Source of the DNA: Ophiocordyceps camponoti-saundersi (nom. inval.) | Lineage: Eukaryota; Ascomycota; Sordariomycetes; Hypocreales; Ophiocordycipitaceae | Assembly (NCBI GenBank): GCA_003339415.1 | Contig: PDHQ01000002.1 | Coordinates: 436,159 to 500,158, forward strand | DNA length: 64,000 nt | Reading direction: 5' to 3' | Part shown: positions 43,201 through 52,625 of the stretch, piece by piece | Position numbering within the stretch: position 1 is the first letter of the stretch | How the letters are laid out: the number at the start of each line of letters is the position of its first letter | Notes under the pieces: model-generated | The model's database searches: none | What the model was told of the DNA's origin: nothing | Seen by the model: only the letters and a program-made list of their open reading frames with translations | Program-made: the position numbers and the translations under genes

Positions 43201-45964
43201 CTAGCCAAGTGCCAGCCTCAACTCAGGATGTAGGTAGATACCTGTAGGAGAAACGGATGACTTGACCTTGCATCTGCCTATCAGAGAGAGGCTTGGATAT
43301 TTCCACGCCATCAAGCCGTGCCCATGGCCTGACAGGTGGACTGTATTGTACATATCCTCCCCCCCTTGCGGAGTGCAGACGCTGGCTCATGGCGGAGTTT
43401 TTCTGCATACAGACGCATCATCGTGCATCGAGACGTTGCACGACATGAGTGCTGTTATCGTCGTAAGCTATCATTAGCTGGGAAAGTCATCCATTAATAC
43501 AAGCTGAAAGGTAGGATCGGACGGGTCCGCGCCGGCTCTGATTCGCCGGGACGGAGCCGTGTCTCCGGGTAGTGCCACCACAGTCACGTGAGCCAACGAG
43601 AAGTGACCACGGACGGAGACGAGTAGCAAAAAGGGGAGGCCAACAACCATTAAGCGACGATCAGGCCTCGTTGTTACGAAGTGCGTGATAAAGGATACTT
43701 GGGACTATCGTGTACACTCATTCTTGGACATGATCTTCAGGGGAAGGTCGGAAGCGGAGATGGAGAGTCTCTCCTTCGTCGTTTCTTTCGTATCAGTCGA
43801 TGATGCGACTCTCGATGCAGGGGAAGCCATCGCGGAACGTCGTCGAGCCGGGCGTACGATGTATGTACATATCTACGGCCCTTTTGGATACGTGATGGCT
43901 ATCTCGATGCGAGCGAGGGACCCGTCTGCAGAGTTGTGAAGACGGAGAGATGTAGAATATCTACATCTGCGGGTTCGATCTGTGAGGCTATACCTTGACA
44001 TCATCGAGTCAGCGATGTAGGAAGAAGACGACATGAAGATCGAATGAGTGAGGGAGAGTCAGCTCACGATACTTCTTCAGATGCTAGGCACAGCAACGAC
44101 GAACATGGAGGTGGATGGGTGGGTCAAGAGAGGTGTGACTCTGATGCTCGCAAATCGTCACGAGCCGTCGATATGTGTCTCTTGATTTACACAACGACTG
44201 TCTCTACCGTTCTCATAGATGAACAAAGATCAGTCATCTCGCATTGTCAAGGCCAGAGTCCCCCCTCCCCCAGATGGTTTCTTTGTCGTGAAGCCGGGTC
44301 GTGAGATTCGACGATGGGCACGACTTGGCCGTCTTCCACCATGGACCTTTTTTTTTTCTTTGTGATCAGATCTTTCAAAGCATCTCACATCTTTTGTCCG
44401 CTTTAACTAGAGTGAAACGAGATCCGTGTACGATCAAGATAGAAAAGGGGGGAAGGGGGGTGGTCTCGATCGCACCTCTGGTCGTCTCGTTCACACTCGG
44501 CCTCCAATGCGGGTCAAGAGCATCTCAGCTGGACAGGCGATGCTACCCAGTCTCGAGGCAAGCAAGTGAACAAAGAGGTCAAAACAGAGTTACAATGCCA
44601 CGGTCTCCTAGCTCGCGGTCTATGACATGATCGTTGGTGGCCGCCATGTCTTCCGGCAATGCCTAGATCACTGCTACTGACAGGAGGCTCATACTCGCCA
44701 GTCTCGCACCCCGAGACAAGATCAAGTCAAAAGAGGCTCACTCTATTCAATCACTATTGAAGCCTTACAAGTACTGGGACAACTATTGAGGGTCTATAGA
44801 GCTCTATAGACGTCTTATTTGTGGACACAGATGGCAGACTGCGTTGGCCAACATGGGTCAGCACACCCACTCACACCTAGCAACCTTTGGATCTAGGCCT
44901 TGAACAAGGCTGCCATTGTGAGGGTACGGGGAAGTAGAACTAATTCAGGAACGTCTTTTACTTTATGCTTTAACGCCGATTGGGTTTGAAGAGGGCATTG
45001 TTGAACATCATGGCTGAGGTGTCGTCACATACATGTATGTATGCATGTAAGTGCGTGCCTGGGTCTGAAGTAAGGGGCGTCGAGGGCGTGCCATCTCCAC
45101 AGGGTCGATGTTTAGGTACCTGTCTGGACAGGTAGATACACTGCTTTGTATGCTCTAGTATCAGGATGAAGCAGAGTCTGCAGGAAGTCATGGTAAAGAC
45201 AGTCTACGGGGAGTCGCGATGAGAGCCTCGTCATGTTCGAAGGCGTGAGAGTGAGCAACCACCAAGACTGTGTTTCTAGATTACCTGATCAACGACCAAG
45301 TAGGTGCCTATCCGTTCTTTTCTTGTCTCTGTTCATGACGATTGATGCCATAGAAGTGTATGATGCTGCACGAATAGACACCTGCCTACCTAGTACTCAG
45401 TATATCGACTCCAAATGGGTCAATAGAGAGGGTTGATGAGAACGAGTGACTTGTAATTTGGGTGTGGTTTAGTGAGCTTTCCATGTCCCGCACTAACAAC
45501 AGTCTCTCCGCCCCACACGACTCGCAACCCTCACGATGGCCCGATCCGTGCCTCAATAGAGAGGCTCAATAACAGGCAACCAACCAACAACGACCACAGC
45601 ATTGAGGCTCCCTGTTTTGAACACCCAAATCGTCGTAGCGCGCTATTCGACACTCTTTCCATCAAGGCTGAGTGGAGAGAGAAGTGTCAATGAAGCGGAT
45701 CCCTTTTTGTTGCCTGTCAATGAACAAGGCTCTGCCCCCCCCTTTTTTTCTCCCTATTGCCAGTATGTATGTTGTCTGGTCGAGAAGGTTACTGTAAAGG
45801 GGCGGTTGTATAGGGGCTTATTGACGAAGGCTGTTCGAGAAGGGGTGAAGTTTATTGACTTGGTCTCCTGAATAGGGACAACAGCCTACGTCTATAGTGT
45901 TCCATCTCAACAAAGCTCTTATTCAAAGGTGAACGGAGTGAGGATGAAGACGATGAAAGCAAGG

Positions 45965-45970
45965 TATAAA
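45965..45970 (+). promoter_or_regulatory. Possible TATA box of the pheromone precursor gene
   Basis: TATAAA lies 273 bp upstream of the ATG. If it is used, the 5' leader is about 240 nt and rich in CATC and ATCT repeats with many A/C, a composition common in highly expressed fungal leaders. Confidence 0.4.
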
Positions 45971-46242
45971 GATGAAGTGAAATCTCGTCTCCGAAACTCA
46001 TCTTCTTCTCCATCAGCCTTCTCATCCATCAACACACACTCGGCAAGAACAACACAAACACTTCTCCAACTTTCAAAGTCTCTATCCATCTTATCCATCT
46101 ATACATCCATCTATCTATCTATCTCTACCTGCCCCTTTCTCTTGAAGCTTTCGAAGCTCTTACTCAAAAACATCCATCTCGAGATACATCATCGTCTTCA
46201 AGACAGAGACAGATACACTCTCACACAATCACAACCGCAACC

Positions 46243-46950
46243 ATGAAGTCCACACTCGTCACCTCCCTCTTCTTCCTCACCGGTGCCCTCGCAGCTCCCA
46301 GCAGCATCAACCTGTCAAAGTGGTGCATGGAGCGCAAGGATACCGTCTGCCTCCACAAGAGAGCATCCGTGGGCCTGGCCGAGATCCTGAACGGGTCGGG
46401 ATACCTGCTCAAGCGCGACGAAACCAGCTACAACGCCGCCGACGCCGTCGCCGACAAGGCCATTACTGAACTCGCCAACATCGTCGCCCTGACTACGGAA
46501 AACCCCGAGGAGTACATCAAGTCGCTCAACCTCCCCGCCTCCGCCGCCGCCACGAAAGAGGAGGAACAGAAGAAGCTCGAGCGCAGGGGCCTATCCGGGG
46601 TTGCCTGTGGCCGCAAGATGGCCTGCTGGAAGCGTGCCATCGAGCAGGCCGAAGAGGAGGAAGAGGAGAAGCTCGAGCGCAGGGGCCTGTCCGGAGTTGC
46701 CTGTGGCCGCAAGATGGCCTGCTGGAAGCGTGACCTCGAGCAGGCCACCGTGGGCGAGAAGAAGGACTGCGATTCCGAGGAAGGTGCTTGCTCTCTCGTC
46801 AAGCGCGTCGCCGAGATGGTCGTTCAGAACGCCGAAGCGGCCAACTCGGCCCTTCTCGCCACTTGCGGCCGGACCGTCGCATGCTACCGCATGAAGCGTG
46901 ACAACCTCGCTATTCAATCGGTGGCCGACGCGATCGCCGACTCGTTCTAA
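46243..46950 (+). CDS. Alpha-factor-like peptide pheromone precursor (ccg-4/ppg1 type), divergent
   Basis: A single exon encodes 235 aa. A signal peptide (MKSTLVTSLFFLTGALA) precedes a precursor with Kex2-type KR sites at 39-40, 57-58, 130-131, 162-163, 187-188 and 218-219. Candidate peptides before KR are KWCMERKDTVCLH (26-38); two copies of GLSGVACGRKMACW (116-129 and 148-161), each preceded by KLERR; and ATCGRTVACYRM (206-217). A decayed one (CDSEEGACSLV) ends at 186. The spacers resemble Sordariomycete alpha-pheromone precursors: ADAVADKAITELANIVALT then EEYIKSLNL, and the tail KRVAEMVVQNAEAANSALL. Such peptides are secreted and sensed by the Ste2-type receptor of the opposite mating type. 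Here the Cys spacing is x7 or x5 rather than the usual x6, and copies differ within one precursor. The alternative, a Kex2-processed cyclic RiPP precursor, is less likely because no UstY/DUF3328 gene is near. Confidence 0.72.
   Translation: MKSTLVTSLFFLTGALAAPSSINLSKWCMERKDTVCLHKRASVGLAEILNGSGYLLKRDETSYNAADAVADKAITELANIVALTTENPEEYIKSLNLPASAAATKEEEQKKLERRGLSGVACGRKMACWKRAIEQAEEEEEEKLERRGLSGVACGRKMACWKRDLEQATVGEKKDCDSEEGACSLVKRVAEMVVQNAEAANSALLATCGRTVACYRMKRDNLAIQSVADAIADSF
46573..46746 (+). repeat. 78-bp direct repeat inside the pheromone precursor
   Basis: Units 46573-46650 and 46669-46746 differ at only a few positions and sit at a 96-bp period. They are separated by an 18-bp GAG-rich spacer encoding six Glu. 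Each encodes KLERR, a 14-residue Cys-pair peptide and KR plus an acidic spacer. Confidence 0.9.
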
Positions 46951-46998
46951 AGGGAAGCTTCGGTCTCTGCTTCTTTGTTTCTTCTCCTTCTCTCTCTC

Positions 46999-47001
<3 letters not shown>

Positions 47002-47063
<62 letters not shown>
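47002..47063. repeat. Long TC dinucleotide repeat in the pheromone gene 3' region
   Basis: About 31 TC units begin some 50 bp after the stop codon of the precursor gene, so they probably lie in the 3' UTR or terminator region. The wider spacer 46951-48360 also has GGA/GAGAG repeats near 47610-47640. No further gene is seen. Confidence 0.9.
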
Positions 47064-47065
<2 letters not shown>

Positions 47066-47912
47066 GACACACTTTCTCTCTCTCTCTCCCGGCTCCGACA
47101 CACTCAATTCCTTTTCGTCTCGTCTTCTCTATTTATTTTTTCATCTTGATCTTGATACCAACCGGGTAACAATCTTGTTACCACGGGGAAAATGGCTGCG
47201 ACTGGGGAGTTTTGCTCTTTCTTTTCTTTCCAAAGGAGTGATGATATCACGCGTCTTCGGATGAGCGAATCGTGATTTTGCAGGCATTGAATCTTCTACT
47301 TTACTTGCATCTTGAAGCACATTAGGGGGGGGTCAAAACATGTTTTTCACAGCAGGTTTTATAATTGAAATGGCTTCTTGAAATTTCACTTGAGTTTGCA
47401 ACTTGTGCATGTGCGATCAATCATTGCGATCCTCTTCATCAAGTAGTTGAAGAGCATCGCACCCAAGATTGTGCGCTTTTCTTCTCCGTCTTCACATCCC
47501 TGTTCCCGAAGGAGCTTATCGTCATGGGTACTACTGATAGCAGCGCCTCGAGTGTGAAAGGGTCATATGCTTTGACGTTGGTTATTTGCGTTGTTCATAT
47601 GGAAGAGAAGAAAAGGGGAGGAGAGGAGAGAGGAGAGGAGAAGGGTTTTTCTTCTCTGGTAAATTCCTATCCATCTTAGGTAATCGTGAGTATTACTTAC
47701 TTACCTATCTATCTGCGGGATTATTGCATATCAAGGTAAGGAGGGTCCCTGAGAAATGAGAATATCAGCTGGTATGCATATAAACAGCACTGCTAATCTC
47801 GCTTATTACAGGTACAGGGGTAATGAAGCAGCCTCTTCCCTGGACCCCCGATGCCATCAAGGTCCGTCGTCGTCGTCGTCGTCAAGGTCGTCGTCAAAGC
47901 CCCTCTCCAAAG

Positions 47913-47979
<67 letters not shown>

Positions 47980-48087
47980 CACCCCCCCCACCCCCCCCAC
48001 CCCCCGTCGCCCNNNNNNNNNNCCTCGTCGTCGTTTGTGTTTAGGGCGTTGTACGAAACCCCCCCCACGCCCCCCCCCCCCCCCCCC
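47913..48087. repeat. Poly-C megatract with a 10-N assembly gap
   Basis: A run of 64 C (47913-47976) continues as C-rich sequence to a gap of ten N (48013-48022), then resumes with further C-runs to 48087. Flanks carry CGT/GTC trinucleotide repeats. The N block is likely a nominal gap of unknown true size. It lies about 340 bp before the phospholipase C start. Confidence 0.9.
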
Positions 48088-48360
48088 CTTCGAAGATCGA
48101 TCGACCACCAACACACCCTTTTCGCGTTAGTCGACTCGACGATTCCTACAAGGTAAGCTCGTGATAAAATGACGCAAAGCCGTCAGCATCTGTCTCTCTC
48201 TCGACTGCGCCACCTTCAAATTGCCTTCTCCGCTCTCCACCTCGTCGTCGTCGTCCTCTTCCTCATCCTCTCACTGCTCCACTGGATACGGATACTACGT
48301 CCCCTCTCAGTGCTACTCTTGTTCTTCCCGTAGCTTTCTTCTTCACCGCGTCCCGCCATC

Positions 48361-50070
48361 ATGACTGATCTTGCTTCGCGAATAGGCAGGCTCAAACCCT
48401 TTAACCGAAGCAAAAGCGACGATGGCCATGAAGACGAGGACGACTTTGACGATATCGACGACGGTGGGGAGGTTACCGGCGAGGACGCCGTCGGTGGAGG
48501 TGGACGCTACCACCGCAACGCTGATCATAACAAGGAGGAGCTGAGAGTCAGTGACGCCCTGCAGAGCCTCCTCGTCGACCGCGGCGTCCTACCCGATGAC
48601 GATGGTCGCGACGACGTCCTCGGCCGGCTACTGGATCGGAACGCTTGCTGCGTTCCCGATCATCTCCTCGACTGCTCGCAATCGCTGCCCGACTACTTCA
48701 TCAGCTCCAGCCATAATACCTACCTGCTCGCCCACCAGCTCTACGGCACATCGTCGGCCACCGCTTACAAGAGGACGTTACGCATGGGCTCCCGCTGCGT
48801 CGAGATTGACGCTTGGGATAATGCTGCGGATGAGGACGAACCCAAGGTAACCCATGGCTACACATTCGTCTCGCACGTACCCTTCCGCGCCGTCTGCGAG
48901 GCTATCCGTGACATCTACGACGAGGAGACTTCTCTGGCTGATAGCGACCCATCATTTCCCGTCGCGCCCATCCTGATATCCCTGGAAAATCACTGTAAAG
49001 AGCACGGCCAGCGTCGCCTAGTGGCCATCATGAGAGAAATCTTCGGCTCTCGCCTCCTCTGCGAGGCCATCTGCCAAGACGCACCGGACGACGAGTATGC
49101 GTCGCCGGCGGATATTGGCCCGCGTATCTCCGTCATCGTCGAATTTCATTTACCTGGTACGGAAGAGGTCGAGTGTTCCTCGTGTTCTGAAGGTGAAGAG
49201 GCCGAGTCAGACAAACAGCACGGCGGTATCATCATCGTGCCTGAGCTGGCTGAGCTTGGTGTGTATGCTCAGTCGGTGAAGCCTGTGAATAACTCATGGT
49301 ACGACCCGGGCGAGCTGCTCAACGGGCCGCATCACCACCTCGTCAACATCTCTGAGACGGGTCTAGCGAAGAACTTGCCCGCCCACGCGGAACCCATCGC
49401 CCTCCACAATGCCCGCCATATGATGCGCGTCTATCCCAAAGGAACGCGCATCTCGTCTTCCAACCTCAAGCCCGTCGCTTATTGGGGCATCGGCGCTCAG
49501 ATATGCGCTCTCAATTGGCAGACCTTTGGCACCGGTAATCTGCTCAACGACGCCCTCTTCAACGGCTCCAATGGCTACGTTTTGAAGCCGGCTGCTCTCC
49601 GCAACGGTGGTTCAGGCACCGTCGGCTCCGGCCGATGGCGGAAGCTCCGGCTCTACGTGGCCGGGGCTACGGACGTGCCGCTGCCCGAAGGCCGAGAGGT
49701 GGACTCCATCAAGCCTTACTTGACTTGCCGTCTGTATAGTCCCTGTCCCGTCGACGGTACTTCGGACAAGCGCAAGACTTCGGCTTATCGTCAACACCGG
49801 TTGGGCTTCCTCCACAGGGGCGACAACCCGCCGAATACGGATCCGATCTGGGACGAGACGCTCGAGTGGTCTTTCGAAGATAACGAGCTCGTTTTCCTGC
49901 GGTTACTGATCAAGAGCGATGACCCATGGGCTCGCAACCCGGCCTTTGCCGCGGCCGCCATCCGCCTCCACTACGCCGAGCCGGATTGGTGTTTTGTGAG
50001 GATGATGGACATGAAGGGCCGCGAGACGGACTGCACCGTGCTTGTCAAGTTTTCCTTTGAGGACGACTGA
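48361..50070 (+). CDS. Phosphatidylinositol-specific phospholipase C (delta-like)
   Basis: A single exon encodes 569 aa. The enzyme hydrolyses PIP2 to IP3 and diacylglycerol in Ca2+ signalling. The X domain has SSSHNTYL (catalytic His118), CVEIDAWD (Glu148, Asp150 as Ca2+ ligands), THGYTF (second His165) and ISLENHC (Glu209). The Y domain contains MRVYPKGTRISSSNLKPV, WGIGAQICALNWQTFGTG and GYVLKPAALR. A C-terminal C2 domain follows (RKLRLYVAGATDVPL to VKFSFEDD). All core catalytic residues are present. The N-terminus before the X domain is only about 105 residues and acidic, with no clear PH domain or EF-hand pair, so this is a short form as seen in additional fungal PLC paralogues. The poly-C gap region is immediately upstream, so a further 5' exon cannot be excluded. 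Confidence 0.9.
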   Translation: MTDLASRIGRLKPFNRSKSDDGHEDEDDFDDIDDGGEVTGEDAVGGGGRYHRNADHNKEELRVSDALQSLLVDRGVLPDDDGRDDVLGRLLDRNACCVPDHLLDCSQSLPDYFISSSHNTYLLAHQLYGTSSATAYKRTLRMGSRCVEIDAWDNAADEDEPKVTHGYTFVSHVPFRAVCEAIRDIYDEETSLADSDPSFPVAPILISLENHCKEHGQRRLVAIMREIFGSRLLCEAICQDAPDDEYASPADIGPRISVIVEFHLPGTEEVECSSCSEGEEAESDKQHGGIIIVPELAELGVYAQSVKPVNNSWYDPGELLNGPHHHLVNISETGLAKNLPAHAEPIALHNARHMMRVYPKGTRISSSNLKPVAYWGIGAQICALNWQTFGTGNLLNDALFNGSNGYVLKPAALRNGGSGTVGSGRWRKLRLYVAGATDVPLPEGREVDSIKPYLTCRLYSPCPVDGTSDKRKTSAYRQHRLGFLHRGDNPPNTDPIWDETLEWSFEDNELVFLRLLIKSDDPWARNPAFAAAAIRLHYAEPDWCFVRMMDMKGRETDCTVLVKFSFEDD

Positions 50071-50935
50071 AGGTTTTTTTTTCCTTGTCTTCGGATCGTT
50101 GCCGAGAGCCGTAAGCTCTGATCTTTGGTTCGTTTTCGAGGCATTTGTTTTGTTGCTACCTAGACGATGGCGGCAAGAGGGGACGCCGCAGGTGATGAAG
50201 GAGATGTAGCCGTCAGGTGAGATGCTTTTGATTCATGAAATCGAAAGTGTTTTACCAAGAGTTGTCTCCTCTGCAGCTCGTGTTCTGTTTATTTCAGATG
50301 TCTTCTATCCGACATCTTCCTGAACAAACCAACAACACCAATTCTTCAGCGAGCCTCACACGATGGGAGATGGGATACATGACGGAAGTTCAGCAAGTGT
50401 ATGATCGGCTCCCGTTACACTGCCTTGGCGACCTGGAAGAGAGGTTGGAAGCTGACACGCTTTGACGCAATCGCATTACATGGATCCAAGCAGTCGACGC
50501 CACTGCCGAGGGTTTGCGAGGACGGAAGCCCGGCCAGCTCACATCTATAGCCACGGTCAGAGGAACACGAGCACACATGTGCATTATGCATATATGTAAC
50601 TCTAGGTGCGTGCGTGTGTGTGTATCTACGAATACCCATCTCTGTTGCGCCCGAGTCTGCGGGCCGAGTTTGGTAATGATGGTGCTTGAGCTGCATCTCG
50701 GGGAGTCGGCCTGTAGGAAGGCCCTGTTGGTTGGATGTCTGCCAAGCTGCGTGCCGTGTAACGAGGCGCTGACGCCCCCCCTCAACCGGTGAAGTCGGTC
50801 TCTTACGGATACAGTCTTTGTCTCGCCTCCCCGATAGAAAAGGACCGGCCGCATCTTTCTTCACCAGCTACATTCACTCTCACTCACTCACACACCCTCT
50901 GTACATGTGTATTCTTCAACCTCACCTTAACCTTC
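50071..50935. other. Spacer between phospholipase C and P450
   Basis: This 865-bp region holds no gene I can support. The P450 reading frame is open back to 50789, but that stretch is C/T- and CACA-rich leader sequence without protein-like composition. Confidence 0.5.
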
Positions 50936-52551
50936 ATGGCTCTCATCCAACTCATCTTCACCTGGTGGGCGATCCCCATCGTCCTCATCGCCTGGTACGG
51001 CCACTCGTATCTCGTCTCCCACGCTCATCTGCGGGGCATCCCCTCGCCGCCGGGAGCACAGCTATCCAACCTCTGGCTCCTTCTCGTCAGCCGGCGAAAG
51101 ATGCGATCGGTCGTCGTCGACAGGGCTCATCAAAGTCTAGGTAAGGTGGTGCGTATACAGCCCAACCACGTCAGCATCGCGGACGAGAGCGCCGTCAACG
51201 TCGTGTACGGTCACGGCAATGGCTTTCTTAAAACGTAAGACGTTTTGAATGATTCTTTTATCCAGGGTGAAGAATGAGAAAGGGGCTGATGATGGGGGGG
51301 TTGGGCAGGGAATACTATGACGCCTTCGTCTCTATTGGGAACAGCGTCTTCAACACCCGAGACAGGCTTATACACTCCCGCAAGCGCAAACTCGTCGCCC
51401 ATGCCTTCTCAACTAGGATGGTGACGCAGTTCGAGCCGTACGTACAGCATAGTCTACGCCTACTGGTCCAGAAGATGGATCAACTCATCGAGACGAGCCC
51501 TCACCGTACCCAGGCCGGGAAGCCAGAGGCACGAGTCGACTTATCCCTTTGGCTCAATTACCTAGCATTCGACATCATCGGCGACCTGGCATTTGGCTCG
51601 CCGCTCGGGATGCTACGACAGGGCAACGACCTGGTCGAGACGAGGGTGACGCCTGATGGCCCGACTACGTGCGTCGCGGCGGTGGGAGCTCTCCACAGAC
51701 GGGGCGAGGTCAACGCGGTCCTCGGCTGTATGCCTTGGTTGAAACGGTTCGCACGATATTTTCCGGATCCTTTTTATAGGAGGGGTCTCGACGGCGTCGA
51801 CAAGGTCGCCGGCATAGCCGTCACCCTCGTAGGGAAGAGGCTAGACGATACCATGTCATCGGGCGAGAAACGAAGGGATATCCTCGCCCGGCTGCAGGAA
51901 GGTTGCGACGATACGGGGGAGCGGCTCGGACGCGGAGAGCTCACGGCCGAGGCTCAGGGCTATCTGATCGCCGGCAGCGACACCTTGTCAACGTCCCTGG
52001 CAGCCGTCATCGACAACCTCGCCCGTCACCCTCGTGTCATGAGGAAGCTACAGGCAGAGCTGGACGAGGCCATCCCCGAAGACGTCGCCGTCCCTTCAGC
52101 CGACGACATTCAGCAACTTCCCTACCTGAGCAGTGTCGTCGACGAGACTCTAAGACACCACGCCACGTCCGCCATCGGTCTTCCGCGCGTAATACCATCC
52201 GACTCGGACGGTGTGACGATCCTGGGCCGATACTTCCCCCCGGGCACCGTCCTCAGCGTGCCGACTTACACGCTCCACCATGACAAGGAGATCTGGGGCG
52301 ACGACGCGGACGATTTCAGACCGGAGCGGTGGGAGCGGACGACGCAGAGACAGAAGAACGCCTTCATCCCCTTCAGTTACGGGCCCCGAGCCTGCGTCGG
52401 CAGAAACCTGGCCGAGCTGGAGCTCAGGCTCATGACCGCTACCTTGGCGAGGAGGTTTACGCTCGAGTCTAGGGGCGCGAAGCCTGCGGTCAATGAGGGT
52501 TTCTTGAGGAAGCTTCCGCGGGTTGACGTGGCGATGAGTCGCAGGTTTTGA
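50936..52551 (+). CDS. Cytochrome P450 monooxygenase, benzoate-hydroxylase-like (CYP53 type)
   Basis: The model is join(50936..51234, 51309..52551), 513 aa; the 74-nt intron (GTAAGA..GGCAG) rejoins GFLKTEYYDAFVSI. An N-terminal membrane anchor (LIFTWWAIPIVLIAWYGHSYLV) places it on the ER. The I-helix is AQGYLIAGSDTLSTSL, with the usual A-G-x-D-T; the ExxR motif is DETLR, followed by FRPERW. The heme signature FSYGPRACVGRN has Cys462. The YYDAFVSI..FNTRDR..HSRKRKLVAHAFS block and the overall pattern resemble CYP53-type benzoate para-hydroxylases and related fungal P450s of secondary metabolism; the substrate is not determined by the sequence. The start is the ATG before the hydrophobic anchor. 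It is convergent with the M81 metallopeptidase gene, with only 74 bp between stops. Confidence 0.85.
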
Positions 52552-52625
52552 CCAAGTAAGCTTCAGCAAAGGTGATGAGATGAAAGTAGCAAAGCCTCTT
52601 GAGAAGTTGATACACCCATCAGCTC

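Larger units (their letters stand above)
40116..46242. other. 6.1-kb region without a supportable gene
   Basis: The right part of this stretch is the pheromone gene's promoter and long leader (TATAAA at 45965-45970; CTAT/ATCC repeats at 46085-46130). The rest has only short open frames (for example 40730-41239 and 42308-42763 on +) without signal peptides, domains or plausible splice partners. It has poly-G/C runs (40209-40221, 43120-43134), one TCACGTGA (43584-43591) and no strong RIP signature. It could hold non-coding RNA or decayed genes; I see no direct evidence. Confidence 0.5.

Noticed and set aside
43960..43990. GGTTCGATC resembling a tRNA T-loop
   Set aside because: Flanking bases do not pair into a T-stem and no acceptor or anticodon arms can be formed.
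46243..46950. Interpretation as a ustiloxin-type cyclic RiPP precursor
   Set aside because: No UstY/DUF3328 or tyrosinase gene is nearby, and the spacers resemble pheromone precursors better.
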